From the NCBI GenBank assembly GCA_000432775.1, contig HF990371.1, positions 1 through 20,410 of the forward strand: DNA of 20,410 nucleotides, in the 5' to 3' direction. The notes under the pieces are model-generated. The model saw only the letters and a program-made list of their open reading frames with translations. It was not told the origin of the DNA and made no database searches. Source of the stretch: Alistipes sp. CAG:831 (GTDB lineage: Bacteria > Bacteroidota > Bacteroidia > Bacteroidales > UBA932). A program made the position numbers and the translations under genes. This document shows, piece after piece, positions 1-13,623 of this stretch (position 1 is the first letter of the stretch; the number at the start of each line of letters is the position of its first letter).

Positions 1-109
1 TGTTACCTGAATTGCACTTTGGTCGACAAAACGGAAGCAATGAATTTATGGAACTACGATAAACCGGCTCACAGTCCATGTCATTCAGCACTGCATCCAT
101 CACGTGTAA

Positions 110-153
110 TCGGAAGGTGACGATGAAATGCCGCTTTTGTCGGCACCTTCTGG
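110..153 (+). repeat. Hairpin repeat, copy 1 (REP-like)
   Basis: This is an imperfect palindrome. The outer arms GGAAGGTG and CACCTTCT are followed by one A-G mismatch, and the inner arms CGATGAAA and TTTTGTCG close a 6-nt loop (129-134). Read as plus-strand RNA it forms about 17 pairs including a few G-U wobbles. Read as minus-strand RNA the wobbles become A-C mismatches. A second copy lies at 216-259, identical at 40 of 43 positions over the common core. The role is unknown. It resembles repetitive extragenic palindromes in form, but no family was identified. Confidence 0.7.
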
Positions 154-215
154 AAGGGGGCACGGAGGTAAGGGCGTCAGAAGGACCTGCGGACGGGGGC
201 CCACGGCTGCGGGTG

Positions 216-259
216 CCGGAAGGTGACGATGAAATGCCATTTTCGTCGGCACCTTCTGG
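216..259 (+). repeat. Hairpin repeat, copy 2 (REP-like)
   Basis: This is the second copy of the palindrome at 110-153, in the same orientation and 106 bp further right. The arms CCGGAAGGTG and CACCTTCTGG are separated by one A-G mismatch from the inner stem CGATGAAA/TTTCGTCG, with loop 235-240. Relative to copy 1, one G-U pair (125-138) is G-C here (231-244), and the other two differences fall in the loop. The stem is therefore kept while the loop varies, as expected if the folded form matters. Confidence 0.7.
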
Positions 260-429
260 GCTGCCTTGGAATCAAACTGCGCACAGCAAATCTCAGAGGG
301 TCGTCGACAAAAAGTTTTCCCCGGATTGCAAACCTACATGCGTGTCCCTGCTGTGTTTCTACTGACCCTAAATGATGCGGTGGACAGTCCTGGAGTTGGC
401 ATCGGTGAAGGTAATGGTACTGGGGTAAT

Positions 430-470
430 GAAAAAACCGGTGTCCGTTTAAAGTGCGGATCACCGGTTTC
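430..470 (-). terminator. Intrinsic terminator of the rpoBC transcript
   Basis: Read on the minus strand, arms AAACCGGTG and CACCGGTTT, with an inner CCG/CGG extension, form a GC-rich hairpin followed at once by a run of T. It starts 26 bp after the rpoC stop codon. This is the classical rho-independent layout and marks the end of the long secE-to-rpoC transcript. Confidence 0.88.
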
Positions 471-495
471 TCAGATGCGTAGGCTGTCGGTCGGG

Positions 496-4767
<4,272 letters not shown>

Positions 4768-4801
4768 ATCTTGGATAAATCTTAATTGTCAAATACAAAC
4801 A

Positions 4802-8620
<3,819 letters not shown>

Positions 8621-8658
8621 TGTGTCCGGTTTTGTTGAAGATAAACTTGAAAAACGAC

Positions 8659-8692
8659 AAAAAGGTTTAGAGTCCTGGCGGACCCTAAACCT
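8659..8692 (-). terminator. Attenuator-like hairpin between rplL and rpoB
   Basis: On the transcribed minus strand, arms AGGTTTAGGGTCC and GGACTCTAAACCT (13 bp, one G-U pair) enclose a 4-nt loop and are followed by five T. On the opposite strand the G-U would be an A-C mismatch, so the fold suits the minus-strand RNA. Because rpoB and rpoC have no obvious promoter of their own here, this is probably a partial terminator or RNA-processing site that lowers polymerase-subunit output relative to ribosomal proteins, as the rplL-rpoB attenuator does in E. coli. Function is inferred. Confidence 0.75.
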
Positions 8693-8722
8693 GAATTTTC
8701 CCGTCAGCGGGATGGAGTATGT

Positions 8723-9100
8723 TTATTTAACTTCAACTTCTCCGCCTGCTTCTTCGAGTTGTGCTTTTACCTGTTCAGCTTCAGCCTTGGATACTTTCTC
8801 CTTTACAGGAGCGGGAACCTTGTCAACGAGCTCCTTGGCCTCTTTCAGTCCGAGACCGGTAATCTCCTTAACGACCTTCACGATCTGGAGCTTGGCCTGG
8901 CCGGCTGAGGTGAGGATTACGTCGAACTGGGTCTGCTCAGCCTCAGCGGCTGCACCGCCTGCTGCGGGAGCGGCTACTGCTACTGCAGCGGCTGCTGCAG
9001 GCTCGATTCCGTACTCGTCCTTCAGTACCTGTGCGAGTTCTTGAACTTCTTTAACTGTGAGGTTTACTAACTCTTCCGCAAATTTCTTGATATCTGCCAT
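8723..9100 (-). CDS. rplL: 50S ribosomal protein L7/L12
   Basis: This is the multicopy stalk protein of the large ribosomal subunit that recruits and stimulates the translational GTPases. At 125 residues it has normal length. An N-terminal dimerisation domain (about 1-33, MADIKKFAEELVNLTVKEV) is followed by an Ala/Gly-rich flexible hinge (about 34-54) and the C-terminal factor-binding domain containing KIQ-like LQIVKVVKEITGLGLKEAK. It binds L10, encoded immediately upstream. The start region is A/T rich without a Shine-Dalgarno sequence, as is usual in Bacteroidota. Confidence 0.97.
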   Translation of the reverse strand: MADIKKFAEELVNLTVKEVQELAQVLKDEYGIEPAAAAAVAVAAPAAGGAAAEAEQTQFDVILTSAGQAKLQIVKVVKEITGLGLKEAKELVDKVPAPVKEKVSKAEAEQVKAQLEEAGGEVEVK

Positions 9101-9132
9101 GATTTCTAATTATTAAATTGTTTGTTTTATTT

Positions 9133-9657
9133 TTACTCTTTTTCCGATAAGGTCTTGACCAGTCCTGCGATCTTGCCGCCGGCAGAAGCCTGCAGAGCGG
9201 AGATGACATTGCGTGCAGGAGACTGCAGCAGACCGATGATGTCGCCGATGAGTTCTTCACGGGACTTGATGTTGACGAGAACCTCAAGGTTCTCAGCACC
9301 GACGTAGGCGCAATCCTGAACATACGCTCCTTTCAGCACCGGCTTGCCCATTTTCTCACCGTATTCCTTAATGAGCTTGGCAGGGGTGTTGGGGGTAGTG
9401 GTGAACATGATGGCGGAAGAGCCTTCCATGACAGGCTTCATGGCCTCTACGGCCTCGCCTTCCATCTTCTCGAGAGCTTTGATGAAGAGGGTGTTCTTCA
9501 CAACCATCAGCTTCACTTCCTTCTCGAAGCATGCCCTGCGGAGGGCAGAAGTATTTTCCGCATTGAGTCCCGAGATGTCGGTAACATAGAAGTTGGGAGT
9601 CTCAGCAAGCTGAGCCGCAACCTGATCTATAATCTGTGCTTTTTCCTCTTTTCTCAT
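9133..9657 (-). CDS. rplJ: 50S ribosomal protein L10
   Basis: This is the stalk base protein, which binds 23S rRNA through its N-terminal domain and carries L7/L12 dimers on a C-terminal helix. The 174-residue product starts MRKEEKAQIIDQ, and the RNA-binding region has the typical ISGLNAENTSALRRACFEKEVKLMVVKN pattern in segments near residues 28-56. It lies between rplA (15 bp upstream) and rplL (32 bp downstream). The gap to rplA is too short for the long L10-binding leader known in E. coli, so autoregulation, if present, must work differently. That last point is an inference. Confidence 0.96.
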   Translation of the reverse strand: MRKEEKAQIIDQVAAQLAETPNFYVTDISGLNAENTSALRRACFEKEVKLMVVKNTLFIKALEKMEGEAVEAMKPVMEGSSAIMFTTTPNTPAKLIKEYGEKMGKPVLKGAYVQDCAYVGAENLEVLVNIKSREELIGDIIGLLQSPARNVISALQASAGGKIAGLVKTLSEKE

Positions 9658-9672
9658 GATACACTTGGTTGA

Positions 9673-10374
9673 TTATTCAGCTGCGCTGATGGTTTTCGAA
9701 TCTATGCATATACCGGGGCTCATAGTGGAAGAGATGAAGATGCTCTTCACGTATGTTCCTTTCAGGGACTGAGGTTTCAGTTTGATAATGGTGTTGAGGA
9801 GCTCGACTGCGTTGGCTGCCAGCTGCTCGGCGTCGAAAGACACCTTGCCGATGGCTGCATGGACGATACCGGTCTTGTCAACCTTGAAGTCAATCTTACC
9901 GGCCTTCACTTCCTTGACAGCCTTGCCGATCTCCATGGTCACTGTACCGGTCTTGGGGTTAGGCATCAGGCCGCGGGGACCGAGGATACGGCCCAGGGCA
10001 CCTACCTTACCCATGACGGAAGGGGTACAGATAATCACGTCAACATCGGTCCAGCCGCCCTTGATCTTCTCTACGAACTCGTCCAGACCTACGTAGTCGG
10101 CGCCGGCCTCGCGGGCCTCGTTCTCCTTATCGGGGGTACATAATACGAGTACGCGGGTAACTTTACCGGTTCCGTGAGGAAGGGTCACAACGCCACGTAC
10201 CATCTGGTTTGCCTTACGGGGGTCGACACCGAGGCGTACAGCGAGGTCAACGGAGGCGTCGAACTTGGCGTAGTTGCTTTCCTTCACAAGTTTGCATGCT
10301 TCCAGAAGCCTGTACTGTTTCCCGAAGTCCACTTTCGCTTCGGCTATTTTCTGGTTTTTAGTCAATTTACTCAT
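9673..10374 (-). CDS. rplA: 50S ribosomal protein L1
   Basis: L1 forms the mobile stalk near the ribosomal E site that helps release deacylated tRNA, and in several bacteria it represses its own operon. The protein is 233 residues, full length. It shows the family signature around LGPRGLMPNPKTGTV (near residues 131-145) and DVDVIICTPSVMGKVG just before it. It lies 9 bp downstream of rplK and 15 bp upstream of rplJ, clearly within one transcript. Nothing is unusual in it. Confidence 0.97.
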   Translation of the reverse strand: MSKLTKNQKIAEAKVDFGKQYRLLEACKLVKESNYAKFDASVDLAVRLGVDPRKANQMVRGVVTLPHGTGKVTRVLVLCTPDKENEAREAGADYVGLDEFVEKIKGGWTDVDVIICTPSVMGKVGALGRILGPRGLMPNPKTGTVTMEIGKAVKEVKAGKIDFKVDKTGIVHAAIGKVSFDAEQLAANAVELLNTIIKLKPQSLKGTYVKSIFISSTMSPGICIDSKTISAAE

Positions 10375-10383
10375 AGCGTGCGA

Positions 10384-10830
10384 TTATTTTACGTCTTCAG
10401 GGAATGTACCAGTAACTGTGACGCCCATGCTTCTTGCCGTTCCGGCCACCATCTTCATGGCAGACTTGAGGGTGAAAGCGTTCATGTCGGGCATTTTGTC
10501 CTGAGCGATGGCCTTTACCTGATCCCAGGTGAGTGAACCTGCCTTGCTGCGGTTGGGCTCTGCGGAGCCTTTGGCAATCTTGGCGGCCTCTTTGATCTGG
10601 ACTGCTACAGGGGGCTGCTTAACGACAAATGTAAAGGATTTATCACTGTAAACGGTGATGATTACAGGGAGTACCTTTCCGGCCTTGTCCTGAGTACGGG
10701 CATTGAATTGTTTGCAGAAATCCATGATGTTCACGCCCTTCGAACCGAGAGCCGGTCCTACTGGAGGTGAGGGATTCGCGGCACCGCCTTTTATCTGCAA
10801 TTTAATAAATGCGGCAATCTCTTTAGCCAT
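10384..10830 (-). CDS. rplK: 50S ribosomal protein L11
   Basis: L11 binds the GTPase-associated centre of 23S rRNA and is needed for factor function and for stringent-response sensing by RelA-type enzymes. The product is 148 residues. The N-terminal domain includes the Pro-rich PSPPVGPALGSKGVNIMDFC segment (about 21-40). The C-terminal rRNA-binding domain ends with the conserved ARSMGVTV motif. It lies 14 bp after nusG and 9 bp before rplA. Confidence 0.97.
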   Translation of the reverse strand: MAKEIAAFIKLQIKGGAANPSPPVGPALGSKGVNIMDFCKQFNARTQDKAGKVLPVIITVYSDKSFTFVVKQPPVAVQIKEAAKIAKGSAEPNRSKAGSLTWDQVKAIAQDKMPDMNAFTLKSAMKMVAGTARSMGVTVTGTFPEDVK

Positions 10831-10844
10831 AATTAATACTTGAT

Positions 10845-11399
10845 TTATTCTTTAACTACTTGAACAAAATTCAGTTCCAGAAGAGTCTTGCGTCCGAAAA
10901 TCTTGACCATCACCTTGAGTTTCTTCTTATCCTGAAGAATCTCCTCGATAGTACCGTCGAAGCCGTTGAAAGGACCATCGGTGATCTTCACAGCCTCTCC
11001 GACGATAAACGGGGTGATGTTCTCCTCATCCTGCTCGAGCTGCTCGTCCACGATGCCCAGTATCCTGTTGATCTCTGAGGGTCTGAGAGGGATAGGCTCC
11101 TTGTCCTTGCCCTGTCTCTCCGTGAGGAAGCCGGATACGTGGGGTACGTTGCGGATGATGTGCTGCAGCTCACCTGTCAGATGGGCCTCGATGAGAACGT
11201 AGCCGGGAAAGAAAATGCTTTCCTTGCTCACCTTCTTACCGTTGCGCACCTGAAAGATCTTCTCGGTGGGAATGAGAATCTGGGAAACGTAGTCGTTGAG
11301 ACCGAGTGCTCTAATCTCGCTCTCAATGTACTCCTTGGCCTTTTTCTCCTTACCACCGGCGCATCGGATGACGTACCATTTCTTCTCAAGCTCAGCCAT
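10845..11399 (-). CDS. nusG: Transcription termination/antitermination protein NusG
   Basis: NusG binds the RNA polymerase clamp and couples transcription to Rho or to the ribosome. The protein is 184 residues, with an N-terminal NGN domain beginning KKWYVIRCAGGKEKKAKEYI and a C-terminal KOW domain around GEAVKITDGPFNGFDGTI (about 130-147). It has the standard position directly after secE, with only 4 bp between the genes. A short NGN-KOW protein in this context is the housekeeping NusG, not the specialised UpxY/LoaP-type paralogs found with capsule clusters. Confidence 0.97.
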   Translation of the reverse strand: MAELEKKWYVIRCAGGKEKKAKEYIESEIRALGLNDYVSQILIPTEKIFQVRNGKKVSKESIFFPGYVLIEAHLTGELQHIIRNVPHVSGFLTERQGKDKEPIPLRPSEINRILGIVDEQLEQDEENITPFIVGEAVKITDGPFNGFDGTIEEILQDKKKLKVMVKIFGRKTLLELNFVQVVKE

Positions 11400-11403
11400 C
11401 GTC

Positions 11404-11598
11404 TTAGTATAATAAGTTATAGATCGTGGTCACCAGATGTCTGAACACGAAATCCATCAGAAATATTATAGCCGCGAGGATGACAGAAGCCACCATCACG
11501 ACGATCGCCGAACTCTGAAGCTGGTTCCATGACGGCCAGCTGACCTTTTGGGTCAGTTCTTTGTACGACTCTTTTACGTAAACTGATATTCTGCTCAT
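11404..11598 (-). CDS. secE: Preprotein translocase subunit SecE
   Basis: SecE is the small clamp subunit of the SecYEG channel in the inner membrane. The product is 64 residues, the usual short single-span form. An amphipathic N-terminal part containing ESYKELTQKVSWPSW is followed by one hydrophobic membrane helix at about residues 29-58. The conserved WPSW-type motif before the helix and the place just upstream of nusG make the identification secure despite the size. Confidence 0.95.
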   Translation of the reverse strand: MSRISVYVKESYKELTQKVSWPSWNQLQSSAIVVMVASVILAAIIFLMDFVFRHLVTTIYNLLY

Positions 11599-11683
11599 TT
11601 TTAAGTGTTTGTCGGCTTTTGGGCCGGAAGCTTGCCTTGAGCCGGTTGTTAAAATGCCGAGCCCGTAACAACTCGGTATCTTG
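11599..11683 (-). promoter_or_regulatory. secE leader between tRNA-Trp and secE
   Basis: This is an 85-bp non-coding leader. On the minus strand GTTGTTA (from 11672) and TAACAAC (from 11651) can pair around a 14-nt loop. No TTTG / TAnnTTTG promoter was found, so secE is probably transcribed together with tRNA-Trp from further upstream, with the mRNA end created by tRNA processing. The hairpin could be chance. Confidence 0.3.
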
Positions 11684-11754
11684 CAGGGACAGAGCGATTC
11701 GAACGCCCATCAACGGTTTTGGAGACCGCTATTCTACCCTTGAACTATGTCCCT
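11684..11754 (-). tRNA. tRNA-Trp (anticodon CCA)
   Basis: The 71-nt sequence folds as a cloverleaf. The acceptor stem is AGGGACA/TGTCCCT with discriminator G, the D stem GTTC/GAAT, the anticodon arm GCGGT-CTCCAAA-ACCGT, and the T arm GGGCG-TTCGAAT-CGCTC. The CCA tail is not encoded. It lies between tuf and secE, the usual place in Bacteroidota, a few bases after the tuf terminator hairpin. Confidence 0.95.
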
Positions 11755-11756
11755 TT

Positions 11757-11785
11757 AAAAAGGGGGCCGAGTAGAAGGCCCCCTT
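11757..11785 (-). terminator. Intrinsic terminator after tuf
   Basis: On the minus strand, AAGGGGGCC pairs perfectly with GGCCCCCTT around an 8-nt loop and ends in a run of five T. It begins 25 bp after the tuf stop and ends 2 bp before the 5' end of tRNA-Trp. Genes downstream must be reached by read-through or by a promoter I could not see. Confidence 0.88.
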
Positions 11786-11809
11786 GTATTGTTTCCCGTT
11801 GGAGAACGG

Positions 11810-12997
11810 TTATTCGAGGATCTCAGTTACCTGACCTGAGCCGACGGTACGGCCGCCCTCACGGATGGCGAAGCGGAGACCTGCGTTGATAGCTACAGGG
11901 TAGATGAGCTCTACGGTAATCTCTACGTTGTCGCCGGGCATTACCATCTCAGTTCCCTCAGGGAGCATGATCTCTCCGGTGATGTCGAGGGTACGGATGA
12001 AGAACTGAGGACGATAGTGGTTGTGGAAAGGAGTGTGACGGCCACCCTCATCTTTCTTCAGCACGTAGATAGCGGCTTTGAATTTCTTATGAGGAGTGAT
12101 GGTACCGGGATGAGCGATAACCTGACCTCTCTTGATCTCCTTCTTGTCGATACCGCGGAGGAGCAGACCTACGTTGTCTCCAGCCTCACCCTCGTCGAGA
12201 ATCTTGCGGAACATCTCGACACCGGTAACAACTGACTTCTTGGGCTCCTCGCCGAGGCCGATAATCTGAACCTCGTCGCCGACCTTAACGATACCGGTCT
12301 CGATACGGCCGGTAGCAACGGTACCACGACCTGTGATGGAGAAGATATCCTCGATAGGCATCAGGAAAGGCTTCTCGTTGTCACGAACAGGCAGGGGAAT
12401 GTACTCGTCAACTGCGTTCATCAGTTCCATTACCTTCTCAACCCACTTGGGCTCGCCGTTGAGGGCGCCGAGGGCAGAACCTGCGATAACGGGAGCGTTG
12501 TCGCCGTCGAAGCCGTAGAAGCTGAGCAGCTCACGAACCTCCATCTCAACGAGCTCGATCATCTCGGGATCGTCAACGATATCAACTTTGTTCAGGAACA
12601 CAACGATTCTGGGCACGTTCACCTGACGGGCGAGCAGGATGTGCTCACGGGTCTGGGGCATAGGACCGTCGGTAGCGGCTACTACGAGGATAGCACCATC
12701 CATCTGAGCGGCACCAGTAACCATGTTCTTCACATAGTCAGCGTGGCCCGGGCAGTCTACGTGTGCGTAGTGACGGGTCTCAGTCTGATACTCGATATGG
12801 GCGGTATTGATGGTGATACCACGCTCCTTCTCCTCGGGAGCGTTGTCGATGGAGTCGAATGAGCGGACCTCGGAGAGTCCCTTCTCAGCCAGAACCTTGG
12901 TGATGGCTGCGGTCAGAGTAGTTTTACCGTGGTCAACATGGCCGATAGTACCTATGTTTACGTGCGGCTTGTCCCTTTTGAAAGTTTCTTTTGCCAT
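11810..12997 (-). CDS. tuf: Elongation factor Tu
   Basis: EF-Tu is the GTPase that delivers aminoacyl-tRNA to the ribosomal A site. The protein is 395 residues, full length. The GTPase motifs are all present: P-loop GHVDHGKT (residues 19-26), the switch I region ending RGITINTAH, DCPGH (about 81-85), and NKVD for guanine recognition near 136-139. Domains 2 and 3 follow, with GRGTVATGRIETG and a normal C-terminus GSGQVTEILE. It sits directly behind four tRNA genes and ahead of a strong terminator, which suits high expression. Confidence 0.98.
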   Translation of the reverse strand: MAKETFKRDKPHVNIGTIGHVDHGKTTLTAAITKVLAEKGLSEVRSFDSIDNAPEEKERGITINTAHIEYQTETRHYAHVDCPGHADYVKNMVTGAAQMDGAILVVAATDGPMPQTREHILLARQVNVPRIVVFLNKVDIVDDPEMIELVEMEVRELLSFYGFDGDNAPVIAGSALGALNGEPKWVEKVMELMNAVDEYIPLPVRDNEKPFLMPIEDIFSITGRGTVATGRIETGIVKVGDEVQIIGLGEEPKKSVVTGVEMFRKILDEGEAGDNVGLLLRGIDKKEIKRGQVIAHPGTITPHKKFKAAIYVLKKDEGGRHTPFHNHYRPQFFIRTLDITGEIMLPEGTEMVMPGDNVEITVELIYPVAINAGLRFAIREGGRTVGSGQVTEILE

Positions 12998-13025
12998 AAT
13001 GTCTGATTTTGTGTAATTAAAATTG

Positions 13026-13097
13026 AGCCGGTGATGAGATTTGAACTCATGACCTCTTCCTTACCAAGGAAGCGCTCTACCCCTGAGCTACACTGGC
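13026..13097 (-). tRNA. tRNA-Thr (anticodon GGT)
   Basis: The 72-nt cloverleaf has anticodon arm CTTCC-TTGGTAA-GGAAG and T arm ATGAG-TTCAAAT-CTCAT. The acceptor arms GCCAGTG and CACCGGC pair except for one A-C mismatch at the fourth position (A at 13094, C at 13030). CCA is not encoded. It is the last tRNA before tuf. Confidence 0.93.
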
Positions 13098-13103
13098 TTT
13101 TAA

Positions 13104-13179
13104 TGGAGCGGAAGACGAGGTTCGAACCCGCGACCCTCAGCTTGGAAGGCTGATGCTCTACCAACTGAGCTACTTCCGC
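13104..13179 (-). tRNA. tRNA-Gly (anticodon TCC)
   Basis: The 76-nt cloverleaf includes an encoded CCA end (13104-13106). The acceptor GCGGAAG/CTTCCGC is perfect and the anticodon arm is TCAGC-CTTCCAA-GCTGA. The T arm carries GGTTCGAACC. One arm of the 20-bp inverted repeat (13181-13200) ends a single base before its 5' end. Confidence 0.96.
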
Positions 13180-13180
13180 C

Positions 13181-13300
13181 TTTTTCGTTTTGAAGGGGCA
13201 TCTTCTGCGTCACTGCTTCTCGCTCGCATCCTCATTTACAGGAGTAAACTCCGGTGCTCTCTCGTCGCGTTCCTTGAATCTGCCCCTTCAAAACGAAAAA
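13181..13300. repeat. Perfect 20-bp inverted repeat in the tRNA spacer
   Basis: Bases 13181-13200 are the exact reverse complement of 13281-13300 (arm containing CGTTTTGAAGGGGCA). The 80 bp between contain the palindromic block GGAGTAAACTCC (13241-13252). As RNA this would form a long stem directly against the 5' end of tRNA-Gly. No transposase, target duplication or plausible protein was found. The element may be a small palindromic repeat, an RNA-processing structure, or both. Confidence 0.8.
13195..13227. repeat. 33-bp direct repeat, copy A
   Basis: This copy begins GGGGCATCTTCTGCGTCACT and matches 13316-13348 at 30 of 33 positions. It overlaps the left arm of the 20-bp inverted repeat. 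The role is unknown. Confidence 0.75.
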
Positions 13301-13315
13301 CCTGCTTCGTGTTGT

Positions 13316-13348
13316 GGGGCATTTTCTGCGTCACTGCTTGACGCTCGC
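13316..13348. repeat. 33-bp direct repeat, copy B
   Basis: This copy begins GGGGCATTTTCTGCGTCACT and matches 13195-13227 at 30 of 33 positions. It lies just outside the inverted repeat and 26 bp from the 3' end of tRNA-Tyr. The two copies suggest an internal duplication or nested insertion of one repeat family within this spacer. Confidence 0.75.
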
Positions 13349-13374
13349 GCTAATCAATGCCTCTTCGCTATGTG

Positions 13375-13457
13375 TGGGGAGAGAAGGATTCGAACCTCCG
13401 AAGGCGTGCGCCAGCAGATTTACAGTCTGCCCCAGTTGGCCACTTTGGTATCTCCCC
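13375..13457 (-). tRNA. tRNA-Tyr (anticodon GTA)
   Basis: At 83 nt this is a class II tRNA with a long variable arm (GGCGCACGCC region). The acceptor GGGGAGA/TCTCCCC is perfect, the anticodon arm is GCAGA-CTGTAAA-TCTGC, and the T loop is TTCGAAT. It is separated from tRNA-Gly by a 195-bp repeat-rich spacer, much longer than the other gaps in the array. Confidence 0.96.
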
Positions 13458-13492
13458 GATAGTATGTTGAGTTACTATATTCAATGAACTTG

Positions 13493-13566
13493 AGCCGATA
13501 GAGGGATTCGAACCCACGACCCGCTGATTACAAATCAGCTGCTCTGGCCAACTGAGCTATATCGGC
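13493..13566 (-). tRNA. tRNA-Thr (anticodon TGT)
   Basis: The 74-nt cloverleaf has acceptor GCCGATA/TATCGGC, anticodon arm GCTGA-TTTGTAA-TCAGC, and T arm GTGGG-TTCGAAT-CCCTC. It is the first gene of the tRNA-tuf transcript, about 14 nt behind the expected transcription start of the promoter at 13587-13617. Confidence 0.96.
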
Positions 13567-13586
13567 AGCGCTTATTTTTGGGACTG

Positions 13587-13617
13587 CAAAGATATATCAT
13601 TTATTAAAATATCCAAA
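13587..13617 (-). promoter_or_regulatory. Bacteroidota sigma-A promoter of the tRNA-tuf operon
   Basis: On the minus strand TTTG (13617-13614) is followed after exactly 19 nt by TATCTTTG (13594-13587). This is a full match to the known Bacteroidota -33/-7 consensus TTTG and TAnnTTTG. The spacer is A/T rich. It lies just after the dxs stop and points at tRNA-Thr(TGT). Confidence 0.88.
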
Positions 13618-13623
13618 AGAATT

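Larger units (their letters stand above)
1..429. other. Intergenic region downstream of rpoC, no convincing gene
   Basis: No open frame here looks like a protein. The two short plus-strand frames (78-365 and 266-451) overlap each other, run through hairpin repeats and have no recognisable domain. The stretch contains two copies of a 43-bp hairpin-forming repeat, listed separately, and about 60 bp of GC-rich sequence between them. The remainder (1-109 and 260-429) shows no tRNA, promoter or repeat that I can support. The gene to the left lies outside the window. Confidence 0.6.

Noticed and set aside
78..451. Two small plus-strand frames before rpoC
   Set aside because: They overlap each other, cover the hairpin repeats, and show no domain, promoter or start-site signal.
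12958..13164. Minus-strand 68-codon frame across tRNA-Gly and tRNA-Thr into tuf
   Set aside because: It is made of tRNA sequence and overlaps the tuf start in another frame.
13228..13320. Short minus-strand peptides (about 25-28 codons) inside the inverted-repeat element
   Set aside because: One lacks any start codon and the other starts within the direct repeat; both depend wholly on the repeat sequence, so coding cannot be supported.
13190..13462. Plus-strand 90-codon frame through the tRNA spacer
   Set aside because: Its C-terminal part is a reading of the antisense of tRNA-Tyr and the rest is the repeat element, a well-known type of false gene.
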